Of a stretch of 64,000 bases of DNA, positions 33,108-44,959 are shown piece after piece. The notes beneath the pieces are model-generated. The model had not been told where the DNA came from. It did no database searches and saw only the letters and a program-made list of their open reading frames with translations. Origin of the DNA: Ovis canadensis (Eukaryota; Chordata; Mammalia; Artiodactyla; Bovidae); NCBI RefSeq assembly GCF_042477335.2, contig NC_091253.1, positions 93,324,501-93,388,500 on the forward strand, in the 5' to 3' direction. Both the position numbers and the translations under genes were made by a program. The stretch's first letter is position 1. Every line of letters starts with the position of its first letter.

Positions 33108-33674
33108 AACATCTCTGATGTCAGAAGTGAAAGCGGTGCAGAGAGAGACACAGGAAAGAAACCTTAAGCTAGGCACGTGGGAGCTTTCCATCGTGGGGAT
33201 TTTCTCCTAGACCTAGTGACCAGCCTCAGGGAATAGTCCTCCGCTTGTCCTAAGGATCCTGAAGGAAAGTTACTCAGCTAAAAATAGCCTGGAGTTAAAA
33301 CTCCCCTCTGGGTCCTCCCCACCATTCTATGCAAAACAAAGAACTCTCTAACCCGAAGGAAAAAAAATGGACATTGAGGTTGATTACGCCCAGCTCCCAG
33401 CCAGTCCAACCTCTGGCCAATCTCCAGAATTCCTTGCCCTAGCCATTTAAGAGATAATTACTCCGAACAACCCTGGAGAAAAACAGGCCCCCTTAAGACA
33501 GCAGATTTCCACATATATGCCTATATATACTTACTCTTTTCTTGCGTAGTGCGGCAGCTCACTAATCTGACTGCTGTCCCTTCTCGCCTCATTAAATGTG
33601 ATCTGTTCCTATAAAATGCTGGTCTCGTTCTTTTTCCGAACCTTGCCTTCTCTAACTCCCTCCCTCTACAGATA
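33108..33674 (+). mobile_element. Probable solo ERV LTR
   Basis: An LTR-like order is visible: CCAAT-type text (CTGGCCAATCTCC near 33412), the TATA-like CCTATATATAC near 33520, ATTAAA near 33590, and a pyrimidine-rich end (CTCCCTCCCTCTACAG). No retroviral genes adjoin it. The start is approximate. Confidence 0.5.
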
Positions 33675-33879
33675 GTATCACCCGATCAAGTATCTAACTG
33701 TAGAGATGGGTACAAAGTGGTGGTGGGGCTTACCACCTGGGATTTTCAAGGTTTCATGGAGGACATCACAGAGAATGTGGGCGGCTTGAAGGGTGGAGGA
33801 CAGAAAGGAAATCCTTTCTATGCATTTCCTTAGGAGGAGGAATGGTTGCTAGCTGCCCACAGCCAGCTTTCACTCAGCA

Positions 33880-34080
33880 CTTTCTACAGGACAGGCAAGG
33901 TGTAAAGTACTTCACACGCACAATCTTATTTAAGCCTCACAACAGCCTCGTGGGATAAACTCTATGACAGCCCAACTTTGCACCTTCAGGAACTGAGATT
34001 TAGAAAAGTTGCATAACTTATCCAAGGTTTTACGTTAGAATGCATGTTCTAGCTCCAGAGTTAGAATGTTAACTATTAAA
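33880..34080 (-). mobile_element. MIR SINE
   Basis: Reversed MIR: AAAGTACTTCACACGCACAA, AAGCCTCACAACAGCCTCGT, GGAACTGAGATTTAGAAAAG. Confidence 0.72.
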
Positions 34081-36373
34081 GTAGCTGTTACCATTAACTG
34101 CGGAAGCCTCCTGGGGCACTGTTAAGAGTGAGCTGTGTTTGAAATGCTCAAAGGTCTGTGTTTCCTTCCGTCGGCAGTGGTGAGGAGCTGAACGTGCTAA
34201 AGCCAGGGACGGATGTGTGTTTGGTGGCGTGGTTCCTGTCATCTGCATGAACTTCGGAGTCCTTGGGTTCAAACACTAGTTCTTTTGACTTTCTGTGGAT
34301 ACCTGATCAAGGTAATTTTCTGAGGCTTCAAATTCCTGTTCTAAATAAAGAAGAACAACGTCCTCTTGCTGGAATGTGGTGGTGCTACTTAAATATGACA
34401 ACGTACATGAAAGCATTTTATTCACTGCCAAGCTAAAAACAATGATCAGCTATGATGATTTCTACTGTATTTCAGAAAAATCAGTGCAGTCAGGGGCAGA
34501 GTAATATGAGAGCCGCTGGGGACCACTGTGATGGTCCAGAAGAAGGAGAATGATGAGGCCCTACACCAAGGCAGTGGTGACGAGGATGGAGAGGAAAGAC
34601 ATTATAGTTATGGGATAGCTAGGACGGGTCACAAACTGGACTAAATGATTGGATCCGGGGGAGCGGGGGAAGTAACGGGAGTCAGGATGATTCAGAGTTT
34701 TCTTTTGAGTAATCAGGTGGAGGTGATGTCATTAATGCAGGAGGAGGGTAGGCAGGATAACACACTCTATTTCAGGAGCATTGTGAAGAGGTGGCTGAGG
34801 CACCCAGCAAGTGGAGGTGGTGAGATACAAGTGGGACTGTGAGTGGGGGGGTTCGGAAAAGAGATGTGCTGGAGCTTCAGATTTGGACATCTTTGGGTAT
34901 TTGTGTGACTAAAACTCTGAGAGTAGGTGTCATATCCAGGTGGAACGTATAACCCAATGTTTTCGGTAACTCTTTAAAGCAAAGGAGTCTTCCCCACTCG
35001 CACTCAAAAATAAATGCTTATGCAGAAACCCAGTCTGCAAAACAGATCAGAATAATGCTTCTCTGGTCACAATCTGGAGTGAGCTGCCCGGAGCCCACTT
35101 CTTGAAACAACTTCCGAATGGGCTTCCCTGAGCCCAGTTTGAGAGTCACCAACTTGGAGCAAGAAGAGAAGGAGGGGGCTGGGGGGTGGTTAATTGCCAT
35201 ATTGCGTTTGAAAGAAAGCAGTCACACAAGGTCAGATCAGAATTTTCATTTTGGATGTTTTAAAGGCCGCTTTGAAACTTTGCTTCTTTTGGAAGCCTCT
35301 CACTGCAGGACTGATACTTTTTCTGGCCTGCCTGATACTGTGGTGGTGCCCACGCGTGCCCACTGGAAGTCACGGTGCCATTCAAATAAAGAGAGTCAGC
35401 TGAGACTGTGGGTTATATCCATTTCCAAGGCGGTTTTCCTCATTGGAAGGCGGTTGTCGTGTACATATCTGCTGGTAGCACTGAGATCACTCACCCTGAG
35501 GTGCTCACATAATTTCAAAATTGAATAAATGTTCACCATTTACCCAGTTGTTTAATAAAAATTATCCTAAATATTAACTTATAAGCTTTTTGAAGAGTTG
35601 AGTGGATTGAACTTTTTCTCCTAATTAAGTTAATTGAACCTGCTTATCCTTTCAGCTTTGATCTCAAATCCAATAAAACCAGTTTGGTTTGGTTATTACA
35701 TCAGAAAGTCCTCATCACATGATAAAGAGAGACAGCAGAAGCCAAGGAAAGAGGGGAGCAAGAGGAGGCGAGGAGAAGACAGTGAGTGACGTGTGGTTTT
35801 ACTGTGAAAAACAATGAAAACTCTCAGCTCTCGGTGATCCAATGCAACGAGGGCTTCCTTTTGACTCTGAGCTCAGCGCTGTGCATCTTGGCGGTTGGCA
35901 CGTGTCCGTTCAGCTTGTGACTTGGCCTCAGCATCCTCGCCTGGATCCTTGGCCGTTTGGTGATCACAGCAAGTTTCTATGGGCCAAGCCAGAAAAGCAC
36001 ACCACTTCTGTCCACGTGTCACTGGCTAGAGCCAGTCACAGGCTGTGCTAACCTGCCCAAGGGGTTGGAATGCCATCCAGCTGTGTGTTCAGAGGGGGAG
36101 GTGCATAAAGAGCCTTAACCATAAAGATGTTCCGGTTTTGTGAAGAGCAGGAGAAATTAATCATTTCCCTGTAGGATATTTCAGCCTGATTCATCATCTT
36201 CTGTGGAAGTCTGAATCCAAAGGACAGAGACAACTGAATATGGAATAACCTCAACTCTTCCATAAATGTCAGTTCATTCCCTAAGTGAATTATCACGTTT
36301 TCAAAGGCCCTGAGAAAATGTTGATCACTTTAATAGGTAAGGCTCAATTCTTCCAAATGTTGCTTTTAAAACG
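34081..36373. other. Longest repeat-poor stretch in the centre, no gene seen
   Basis: About 2.3 kb without a recognised transposon. Frames of up to 136 codons (plus 35118-35528) lack domains. A short G-run lies at 34845-34852. Confidence 0.5.
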
Positions 36374-36668
36374 GTGCCAGACTTTTCCTGGTAGTCCAGT
36401 GGTTAAGAGTCTATCTGCCAATGCAGGCGCTCCAGGTTCAATCTCTGATCCAGGAAGATGTCAGATGCTTCGGGGCAACTAAGCCCGAGCACCACAACTC
36501 CTGAGCCCACATGCGCCTAGAGCCTGCGCTCTGCAACAGGAGAAGCCGCCACAGCAGCGAGACAATCGCGTGCAGCGCAGTCGCCCCTCCAGCCACAGCG
36601 AGAGTAAAGCCCGTGTGCAAAAGGAAGGCTGAATGCAGCCGAGAATAAGCAAATAAACCAGCTTAAAA
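36374..36668 (+). mobile_element. CHR-type SINE
   Basis: Head TTTTCCTGGTAGTCCAGTGG, GGTTCAATCTCTGATCCAGG, body GCACCACAACTCCTGAGCCC and AGAAGCCGCCACAGCAGCGA, A-rich end. Confidence 0.9.
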
Positions 36669-36734
36669 AAGCCTACACTGTATTTCCAATAACGAGGAGG
36701 GAAGCTGCTTTTGTATTTGAGGCAGCTTAGCCTT

Positions 36735-37794
36735 GTTATTCAAGCTGGTTTTAGAAAAGGCAGAGGAGCCAGAGATCAAATTGCAAACATCTGCTGGATC
36801 ATCGGAAAAGCAAGAGAGTTCCAGAAAAACATCTATTTCTGCATTATTGACTATGCCAAAGCTGTGTGGATCACAATAAACTGCGGAAAATTCTGAAAGA
36901 GATGGGCATACCAGACCACCTGACCTGCCTCTTGAGAAACCTATATGCAGGTCAGGAGGCAACAGTTAGAACTGGAGATGGAACAATAGATTGCCAGGAG
37001 AAATATCAATAACCTCAGATATGCAGATGACACCACCCTTATGGCAGAAAGTGAAGAGGAACTAAAGAGTCTCTTGATGAAAGTGAAAGAGGAGAGTGAA
37101 AAAGTTGGCTCAAAGCTCAACATTCAGAAAGAATCTGGCATCCAATCCCATCACTTCATGGCAAATAGATGGGGAAACAGTGGAAGCAGTGGCTGACTTT
37201 ATTTTTCTGGGCTCCAAAATCATTGCAGATGGTGACTGCAGCCACGAAATTAAAAGATGCTTACTCCTTGGAAGGAAAGTTATGACCAACCTAGACAGCA
37301 TATTAGAAAGCAGAGACATTACTTTGCCAACAAAGGTCCATCTAGTCAAAACTATGATTTTTCCAATAGTCATTTATGGATGTGAGAGTTGGACTATAAA
37401 GAAAGCTGAGCGCTAAAGAATTGATGCATTTAAACTGTGGTGTTGGAGAAGACCCTTGAGAGTCCCTTGGACTGCAAGGAGATCCAACTAGTCCATCCTA
37501 AAGGAGATCAGTCCTGAGTGTTCATTGGAAGGACTGACGCTGAAGCTGAAACTCCAATACTTTGGCCACTTGATGTGAAGAACTGACTCTTTGGAAAAGA
37601 CCCTGATGCTGGGAAAGATTGAAGGTAGGAGGAGAAGGGGACGACAGAGGATGAGATGGTTGGATGGCATCACTGACTCAATGGACATGAGTTTGGGTAA
37701 ACTCTGGGAGTTGGTAATGGACAGGGAGGCCTGGCGTGCAGCAGTCCATGGGGTCACAAAGAGTCTGACATGACTGAGAGACTGAACTGAACTG
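36735..37794 (+). mobile_element. BovB, internally deleted
   Basis: Sense copy starting in the polymerase (CTGGTTTTAGAAAAGGCAGA) and ending at the ACTGAACTGAACT tail. About 150 bp are missing at 36991, where text up to GGAACAAT jumps to AGATTGCCAGG, which removes the GVRQG motif. The frame 37096-37416 covers the thumb region. Several stops make it non-coding. Confidence 0.93.
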
Positions 37795-37796
37795 GC

Positions 37797-37936
37797 TAGA
37801 CCGACATTTGTCGGCAAAGTAATGTCTCTGCTTTTAATATGCTGTCTAGGTTGGTCATAACTTTTCTTCCAGGGAAGCATGTTTTAATTTCATGGCTGCA
37901 GTCACCACCGGCAGTGGTTTTGGAGCCCCCACAAAA
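37797..37936 (-). mobile_element. BovB internal fragment, reversed, abutting a sense BovB
   Basis: Antisense internal text: ATTTGTCGGCAAAGTAATGT, GTCTAGGTTGGTCATAACTT, TGGAGCCCCCACAAAAAGGG. It has no 3' tail, so it is not a simple insertion. It is an inverted copy of part of the preceding element's region (about 37185-37340). Confidence 0.9.
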
Positions 37937-38344
37937 AGGGAGTTACGCATCTCAAAAGTTGAAGTGGAGGTTTGAGGACGAGGTAAGGGAGCCGAGGAGA
38001 GGCAGAAAGAGCCAGAAGCAGGCACAGAAGGAGGCCCCCGCACAGGCACTCCCGCCCGCTTCCGAGGGGCGAGCAGAAGCGCCCTCCGGCGCCACCTTCT
38101 GGTCACCTCGTGTGTGTGCACCATACCATTTTCTGCTCATAGAGTCCACTTGGCTCTTCTAAAACGGTTAGAAGACCTAGGGAAGGAGTTATTACAGAAA
38201 ATAACCAAGAGGTTCAACAGCGGAAGAGACTAAGATTTTTGTCTAGGAGACTGTTGCAGATGAAGGAACGTAATTTTCCTTTTAGTCTTGTAAGTTTTTA
38301 GCTGAGATCCCTGTAAAAAAAGACATGAACAAGAGAAAAACAAA
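37937..38344. other. Unique sequence with a short GC-rich stretch
   Basis: 38020-38110 is GC-rich. No coding evidence. Confidence 0.5.
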
Positions 38345-38421
38345 TATTTTATTAACGTGTATTATGTTATATAATATATAATATACTTATATATAATATA
38401 TAACATGCATTATATGTCATG
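38345..38421. repeat. AT-rich simple repeat
   Basis: Imperfect TATA/ATAATA repeats, used as the target of the SINE that follows. Confidence 0.8.
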
Positions 38422-38425
38422 TATG

Positions 38426-38634
38426 GGGCTTCCCTGGTGGCTCAGGAGTAAGGAATCCGCCTGCCAGTGCAGGAGGCTGGGGTTTGATCCCTGCATGGGG
38501 AAGATCCCCTGAAGAAGGAAATGGCAACTCACCGCTAATATTCTTGCCTGGGAAATCCCAAGGAAAGAGGAGCCTGGAGGGCTACAGCCCATGGGGTCAC
38601 AAAAGAGTCCGACGCGACTGAGTGACTGAACAAC
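38426..38634 (+). mobile_element. Bov-tA SINE
   Basis: Head GGGCTTCCCTGGTGGCTCAG, Bov-A body, end CGCGACTGAGTGACTGAACA. ATATGTCATG at 38412-38421 and 38635-38644 is the TSD. Confidence 0.94.
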
Positions 38635-38644
38635 ATATGTCATG

Positions 38645-39249
38645 GGTATGTGGTAGGTGTCCAGGGAAAAATAAGTGACTCCTTGAGGTGGCTCTTGGAA
38701 TTCTGACTTAAACGCCATTGGAATAGAGAAACGGGAAGGGAATGTAGCCCTCTTAGCAAGGAGTGAATGGTCTTTAGGAGCGGTGACTAGGCACTTAGAA
38801 GAGCCTAGTATGATGGTTTGTGACAAGCTTGTTTGGTCTTCCTTCCTGTGTAAAAGTCAGTCGTCCTTGGTTGATGAAACTCCTGGGGCGGGGACTTCTC
38901 ACAGTTGAGTTCCTTTTGGAAGCTGTGTCTTTAGGCAGATAAAGGGAGTTCAGAGAAAGTGTCTCCTTGCATTTGTTGCTTTTCCAGTCCTTGCAGCTGA
39001 AAATAATCAACATTCAAAGTGGCGTATTGTGGGAGTGGCATGTTCTGCCCTTCACTATTTATTAGCATGAAATTTACAATATGTAGCTGAGTGAAAAAAA
39101 GCAGATTACCAAAAGTGTGTGCACATTTGCAAGTGTCATGTCACTGCTGTAAAAACGACAACATGCATGCCATATGTTGTAAACAGGCAGCCACAAACGT
39201 GGAAAAGAAATAGGAAGTGGTACCCTTTCAGGTGTTAACAGTTCTGGGC
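38645..39249. other. Unique sequence, no gene seen
   Basis: No recognised repeat or coding signal. Confidence 0.5.
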
Positions 39250-39960
39250 ACTGGGGTTAGATACTGAAGCAAATAGGACAGACAAGGCTCCTACTGATGG
39301 ACATTTCATTCTTGTGAAGAATGAAATAATATAAATAAATATATATAAAGAATAATATATATATTATATATAATAATATAAAGACATAATATAAAAATAA
39401 TATAAAGAAATATAACTTAAAAAATAAGCTTATATGTAAGCAATAAATTTTTAAAAACATGTGCTGCAAACTCTCATCAGTGTTGGGTGTGCAATTTTGT
39501 GTACAAGACGGGTAGACGTGGTCCCTCCTGACAGAAGTCTCAGTCCTTCCGCGGAGGCAGACCCAAAGACAGGTTGGGTCCACGCCATGGTCCATGGAAG
39601 GGGAAGTAAGGATGCTGTGGCGGTGAGGGGAAGTGATGCCTGACCTGGTCGTGGGGGTCAGGGGAAGCTTCCTGAGGAGGGACGTCCAAGCTGACAGCTG
39701 AAAGAGGAGGTAGGATTTAGATGAAATATGGAGGAGCTTTCCAGAAAGAGGCCATTGCAGGTTGGAAGGCCTCAAGGACACAAGGGAGATGGGGGAACAG
39801 AGAGACAGACGGGCCGGATGATGGACTGAGGCTTTCTGAGGGCTGAATCCGGAGTCTCCGGTGCTGAGAGCTTGAGCTTGCACAGAGCAACGAGAAGAGA
39901 AGAAAACGGAGAGGCAAATAAGGGAAGACCGTGAAACCCTGTTAAGGGGTATTAGGGCTG
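39250..39960 (+). repeat. Probable ancient mammalian repeat with AT microsatellite
   Basis: CTGGGCACTGGGGTTAGATA, CAGACAAGGCTCCTACTG and GGAAGCTTCCTGAGGAGGGA resemble the old repeat type seen at 14.8 kb. An AT-rich simple repeat occupies about 39325-39430. The 208-codon minus-strand frame here is low-complexity translation of that tract. Confidence 0.35.
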
Positions 39961-40242
39961 GACCTTGTGTTTCCTCTCAAAGACCATCATCGATAATTCA
40001 AGGGATCAGTAAATGAGGTTAGCCCTAGCATGTTTCTCTTTAGTAGGAAAACATCATTTTAAATAATGATGTTGTTGAAATCAATTTCTGAAGAATATTT
40101 AATCACATTTATTCAATGTAGTCTTTAAAAATGTAGACTACAAAGCAATATGTAGCATATAATCTCATTACAGAAAAAGGTATAAATATGGTATCTTTTA
40201 TTTAAAATACAAAGAAAAACATCTAGGGGAATAAAATTGAAA

Positions 40243-40449
40243 ATGTTAGTTGTGTCCAGCTCTTTGTGACCCATGGACTGTAACCTGCTAGGCTCCTCTC
40301 TCCTGGAATTCCTTTTGCCTCTCCAGGCAAGAATACTGGCCTGGGTTGCCCTTTCGTTCTCCAGGGGATCTTCCCAACCCAGGGATCAAACCTGGGTCTC
40401 CTGCATTGCAGGCAGATTCTCTACCATCTGAGCCCCCAGGGAAGCCCTT
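40243..40449 (-). mobile_element. Bov-tA SINE (first of a tandem pair)
   Basis: Reversed copy: TAGTTGTGTCCAGCTCTTTG to GCAGATTCTCTACCATCTGA and CCCAGGGAAGCCC. CTAGGGGAAT (40223) and CTAGGGAAAT (40450) may be its TSD. Confidence 0.93.
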
Positions 40450-40460
40450 CTAGGGAAATA

Positions 40461-40662
40461 TGCGTGTTCGCTTAGTCGCTCAGTTGTGTCCGACTCTTCT
40501 CAATCCCTGGAACTGCAGTCCGCCAGGCTCCTCTGTCCATGGGGACTCTCCAGGCAAGAATACTGGAGTGGGTTGCCGTGCCCTCCTCCAGGGGATCTTC
40601 CCAACCCAGGAATCGAACCCAGGTCTCTCAAATTGCAGGCAGATTCTTTACCATCTGAGCCC
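40461..40662 (-). mobile_element. Bov-tA SINE (second of a tandem pair)
   Basis: Reversed copy only 11 bp after the first: CTTAGTCGCTCAGTTGTGTC to GCAGATTCTTTACCATCTGA. CTAGGGAAATA (40450-40460) and CTAGGGAAATG (40663-40673) look like its TSD, although the SINE head is itself similar. Confidence 0.93.
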
Positions 40663-40679
40663 CTAGGGAAATGTGCTAT

Positions 40680-41252
40680 GGTTGAATTGTAGTCTGTGCT
40701 TATCTCTAGCGACAGAATCTCAGGTAGTTTTTGCTTTCCTATCTCTGTGCTTTTCTCTATTGCCCAAAGTTTCTACAAGGAACATGCATCATTTTTATGA
40801 TCAGAAAAAAAATTTAAATACATTAGAAGTATGATTTGGAATTAGAGAGCAGTATCCTAAGGGTCAGAAATCTCCAAGCATCCTAATGATGTGAAAGAGA
40901 AAAACTCAGGGGGAAAACCTCAGGCTCACCACTGAGGGTCCATGAGATTTTACTCTCATTTTTTGGGTAACAATTTGAATTGCAATCTGAGCAGCCCTAA
41001 AGGAAGCTGTTAATCTTTTGGCAATATAACAGAAAATCCCCTATTGGCAGATGAACATCACCTGTACAACAATGGATATGTGCATATTTTTTGCCTGTCT
41101 AATAATGTCATTTGCATGAAGTTTAAAACCATAAGTCACGCTTGTAAGAATTTGAGCCTTAGTGGTTGTACTCAACAAGCAAGGGGAACAACTTAAATTA
41201 TATTCTGTCTCCATCTAAACTATTATCAGACCAACAGTGGATGTTCTGCCTG
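40680..41252. other. Unique sequence, no gene seen
   Basis: No recognised repeat or coding signal. Confidence 0.5.
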
Positions 41253-41477
41253 CATGCCGTGTTAGGTCACTTCAGTCGTGTCCGACTCTTTTCAACTCTA
41301 TGGACTGTAGCCTGCCAGGCTCCCCCATCCATGGGATTCTCCAGGCAAGAATACTGGAGTGGGTTGCTGTGCCCTCTTCCAAAGAATCTTCCTGACCCGG
41401 GGATCAAACCCCTAGCTCTTATGTCTTCTGCATTGACAGACAGGTTCTTTACCACTAACAACACTTGGGAAGTCCTA
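41253..41477 (-). mobile_element. Bov-tA SINE
   Basis: Reversed copy: TTAGGTCACTTCAGTCGTGT to ACCACTAACAACACTTGGGA, which is a diverged head. The B-box region reads GGGGATCAAACCCC. Confidence 0.92.
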
Positions 41478-41962
41478 GGCAGGCTTTAATCTCAGCCCTC
41501 CATTGAGGGGCTTGCCAGTGACCTTGGGTCTACCACAGATCTCCTTGGGCTTCAGTTTTCTGATCCATGAATGAAGGAAGTGAGTTACCATGGCTAAGTT
41601 CCTCCAAAGTCTATGATATGTGTCAGGTAAAACCTGGCACATCCTAAGAACATTCTACAACTAAACACTCTTTGGATACTAATAATCTTTACTCTACAAG
41701 TTTTACAGAAAAGAAATAATTGCTTATTTAGAAAAAGAAATTTTGAAGCTGTTTTCTAATAGGTGGAAGAGACAAGGCTGATTTTTGTTTGTTTGTTTGA
41801 GGAATACCTGGAGGGGGCTTTTGGGTTATAAAAGGTGGGCTCTGAAAGGCATATTCTGGAAAGAGGTATTTTGACAGAGAGTCTAAAGTAGAGAGATTGT
41901 GGATTTGCAGTGTAAAATGAGTGTGACTATCAACAGAAGTGGCTTCAGTTGTTATCCTATAA
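41478..41962. other. Unique sequence, no gene seen
   Basis: (GTTT)3 near 41788. No other structure. Confidence 0.5.
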
Positions 41963-41970
41963 CCTCCAGT

Positions 41971-42163
41971 GAAAGTAAAGGTCGCTCAGTCGTGTCCGAC
42001 TCTTTGCGACCCCATGGACTATACAGTCCCCAGAATTCTCCAGGCCAGAATACTGGAGTGGGTAGCCTTTCCCTTCTCCAGGGGATCTTCCCAACCCAGA
42101 GATCAAACCCAGGTCTCCTGCATTGCAGGCAGATTCTTTATCAGCTGAGCCACGAGGGTAGAC
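41971..42163 (-). mobile_element. Bov-tA SINE
   Basis: Reversed copy starting GAAAGTAAAGGTCGCTCAGT. CCTCCAGT at 41963-41970 and 42164-42171 is a perfect 8-bp TSD. Confidence 0.94.
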
Positions 42164-42171
42164 CCTCCAGT

Positions 42172-43638
42172 CTGCTTCAAGTAACATATAACAAAGGACA
42201 CTTGGGCGGAGAGGCTTTACCGCTCACCTCCGATCCAATTTTTCTCCCTAATCTCTTCTTCCATATAGTCTGAGAGTCACCACCAGCCAAAGCAAAAGGT
42301 TTAGGAACCCTGGGGACTCCACGAAGAAGATAAACAGGAGAAAAGTCAGATGAAGAGAGAGATAGGTCTGCAGCACACAGCAGGCCAGGGCCTGAAATTA
42401 GGACAACAATGTAAATTCCCCCCAGTGGGGAGCTGGCTGAAGGCCTCTGAGAACGGTGAGGCCTGATATTCAACTTGAAGTTGTTTTCTGAACCATGCTA
42501 TGCTGTAGCCCCTCCTCTGTTATTCCAGACCTTTGGCAAAGTGTTTAAACATGCAGTTGTCTAGCAGGGATCAAATGGATACAGAAAGGTATTAACAGAT
42601 ATAATCAAAGAACAAAAATCCTCAAATCAAAGATCTGAATCTTCAGAACTCTAAAATATACATTCTACTTTAAGAAAGTTTATATCAGTGTGTTTAACTC
42701 TAGGGTAAGTGAATGAACTTTAAAGATAAAATTCTTTAAGCATCCAAGCAGAAAAAAGTCACATACAAAAGATGGAAGTTAAACTGCCCTCAGATTTCTC
42801 TACAGGATTATTAACTGTCCAAACATAATGGAAGAGTCTCAAAAATTTGGAAATAAAATTTGACTCAAGGATGTTAGACTGAAGTAACCTGTCTTGAATT
42901 CAAAGTCTGAGACAAACATCTCCAGACGTGAAGGAACTAAGTGTGTATGACATTCACAATCCTACTTGAAAAAACAAAAAAAAACTAAAAATTATTCAGT
43001 AATGAAATTCAGCCAAGGTAATGCAAATGGTGAAAATATGATAAAAAAGGATTAATGTAAAGTTCAATTACAAACAATAATGTCTCTTGGTCCTGAAAAA
43101 AACTAAATATAATTCAGTAATTTTGTACGTAATCAGACTTTCCTTGAGTCTAAACAGAACAAATATTATAAAACATAGAAGCAATCAAGCAATGGATCAT
43201 TCATGAGACTTTTCTGGAAAGTACAATTTGCTAATGGAATTAATTCAGCTGAGAGACATATAGCATGTAGACATCAAGAGTTAGATTTTGAGTATCAGAA
43301 ATACTGTGGAATCATGGGGAGTTTCATATGTCTTTAGTGGAGCTTAAATTAGTAAAATTGTTATACCTAATAATTTAAAAAATAGATCTGAATATTTATA
43401 TCCTCTGTTCCAATAATTCACTTCTAGTCATTTATTCTGATGACATTATTAAGGATTTGAAAAAATATATCTGATGAAAGACAGCAATGTCAACACCACT
43501 CGTGAAAGGGTAAAATTCTCTTTGGATCTTCTAAGACAAGAATAGTTACAGAACAGCTGCAGTATTACACATAAAGTTTCTGAACATGTATGCCTTGCAA
43601 CTTTTTTACTAATGTAAATTATGCTCTTTCTGGGTGTA
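42172..43638. other. No gene; part may be a degenerate LINE
   Basis: 42540-43100 is A-rich with text such as GCATCCAAGCAGAAAAAAGT and CTCAAAAATTTGGAAATAAA, suggestive of an old LINE, but I cannot assign it. The rest is unique. Confidence 0.35.
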
Positions 43639-43650
43639 GAAATAGTCTCA

Positions 43651-43963
43651 GGGGCTTTCCTGGTGGTGCAGTGGTTAAGAATCTGCCATGCAGTTCAAGG
43701 GACACAGACCCGACTCCTGGCCCAGGAAGACCCCACATGCCAGGGGCCGACCAGGCCCAAGCACCACAGCTGCTGAGCCTGTACTCTGGAGCCCGTGAGC
43801 CGCAGCTGCTGCGCCCACATGTAGCAACTACTAAAGCCCGCGTGCCCTGGAGCTCAGCTTTCACAACAAGAGCCACTTCAATAAGAAGCCTGCACACAGC
43901 TAGAGAAAGCCCCGCTCAGCAACGAAGACCCATCCCAGAAAAAATAAATATTAAAAAAAAAAA
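43651..43963 (+). mobile_element. CHR-type SINE
   Basis: Head GGGCTTTCCTGGTGGTGCAG, body GCAACTACTAAAGCCCGCGT, CAACAAGAGCCACTTCAATA, A-rich tail. GAAATAGTCTCA (43639-43650) and GAAAGAATCTCA (43964-43975) form a TSD, 10 of 12 matching. Confidence 0.92.
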
Positions 43964-43975
43964 GAAAGAATCTCA

Positions 43976-44365
43976 TATTGGATAGGTAGATAGATTGGCT
44001 GATCTGAGAAACCCAGACATGTAGCTGAGACCGCCCCCCCCAAACTGACTATCACACACTCAGCAATTAGATGTATAGGGTAATAAATTATAGTCGTCTT
44101 TGAAATTTGAAATAGAGAAATTAAAACAATTTTTCTATCCTGATGAATTCTTTTAGATATTTTCTATAAGTAATATAAATCTGCCTGTAGTATAGTGTTA
44201 GCCCAAATTTGTCAGCAGTTTGGGTTGCTGGAATGAAATAAACAGCTAAGGAAATTTATGAGTAAATTTATTTTTAACATATCTTCAAAAACCACAGTTT
44301 CAATGTATTTTGTGTTTATAAAATATGTCAAAGGGTGAAAAAGGAACTCGTGAGTTTAGTTGCTG
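43976..44365. other. Unique sequence, no gene seen
   Basis: A C-run of about 8 at 44034-44041; otherwise unremarkable. Confidence 0.5.
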
Positions 44366-44373
44366 TGTGAACT

Positions 44374-44570
44374 TCATTGCTGTTCAGTCGCTCAGTCGTG
44401 TCCGACCCTTTGTGACCCCATGGACTGCAGAGTGCCAGGCCTCCCTGTCCTTCACCAGCTCCTGGAGTTCACTCAAACTCATGACCATCGAGTCGGTGAT
44501 GCCGTCCAACCATCTCATCCTCCATCATCCCCTTCTCCCGCCTTCAGTCTCTTCCAGCATCAGGGTCTTA
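44374..44570 (-). mobile_element. BovB 3' fragment with target-site duplication
   Basis: Short antisense copy: CTGTTCAGTCGCTCAGTCGT to CAGCATCAGGGTCTTA. TGTGAACT at 44366-44373 and 44571-44578 is a perfect 8-bp TSD. Confidence 0.94.
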
Positions 44571-44578
44571 TGTGAACT

Positions 44579-44959
44579 AGTTGACTTAATAAAAAGGCTG
44601 GCAAATAAAACATTTGGAAATAAATAAAATACAGATGTCTAGTGTTAATAGCACTTGGGGAAAGTTTGGAAGACGGGTGGGGTCCCCAGAAGGGAGAAGT
44701 GATGGGAGCGAGACCTGAAGCTGCAGGAGGTGAGAGGAGGGGCAGGACTTCAGCAGAGCCACTCGGAGGGAGCAGGCTGGAGAGCAGAGGCCGGGGGCTC
44801 CCTCTCTCGCGGCCCCACGGCTCTGACCCTCATCACACACCCCAGCCCCTCATGCATGCTTTAAAGTGGGAACACTTAACTGTGTTCTAACAGAAGTAAA
44901 TGTATGAGAGGTGACTTGGGTCTCCAGGGTCTTTTTATCTGGTTTGCTCTGAGTCAGCT
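44579..44959. other. Unique sequence, no gene seen
   Basis: GC-rich between 44690 and 44830, without domains. Confidence 0.5.

Noticed and set aside
39257..39883. 208-codon minus-strand frame rich in Tyr, Leu and Ile
   Set aside because: Half of it translates an AT-rich simple repeat and the rest an old repeat. No domain or splice context.
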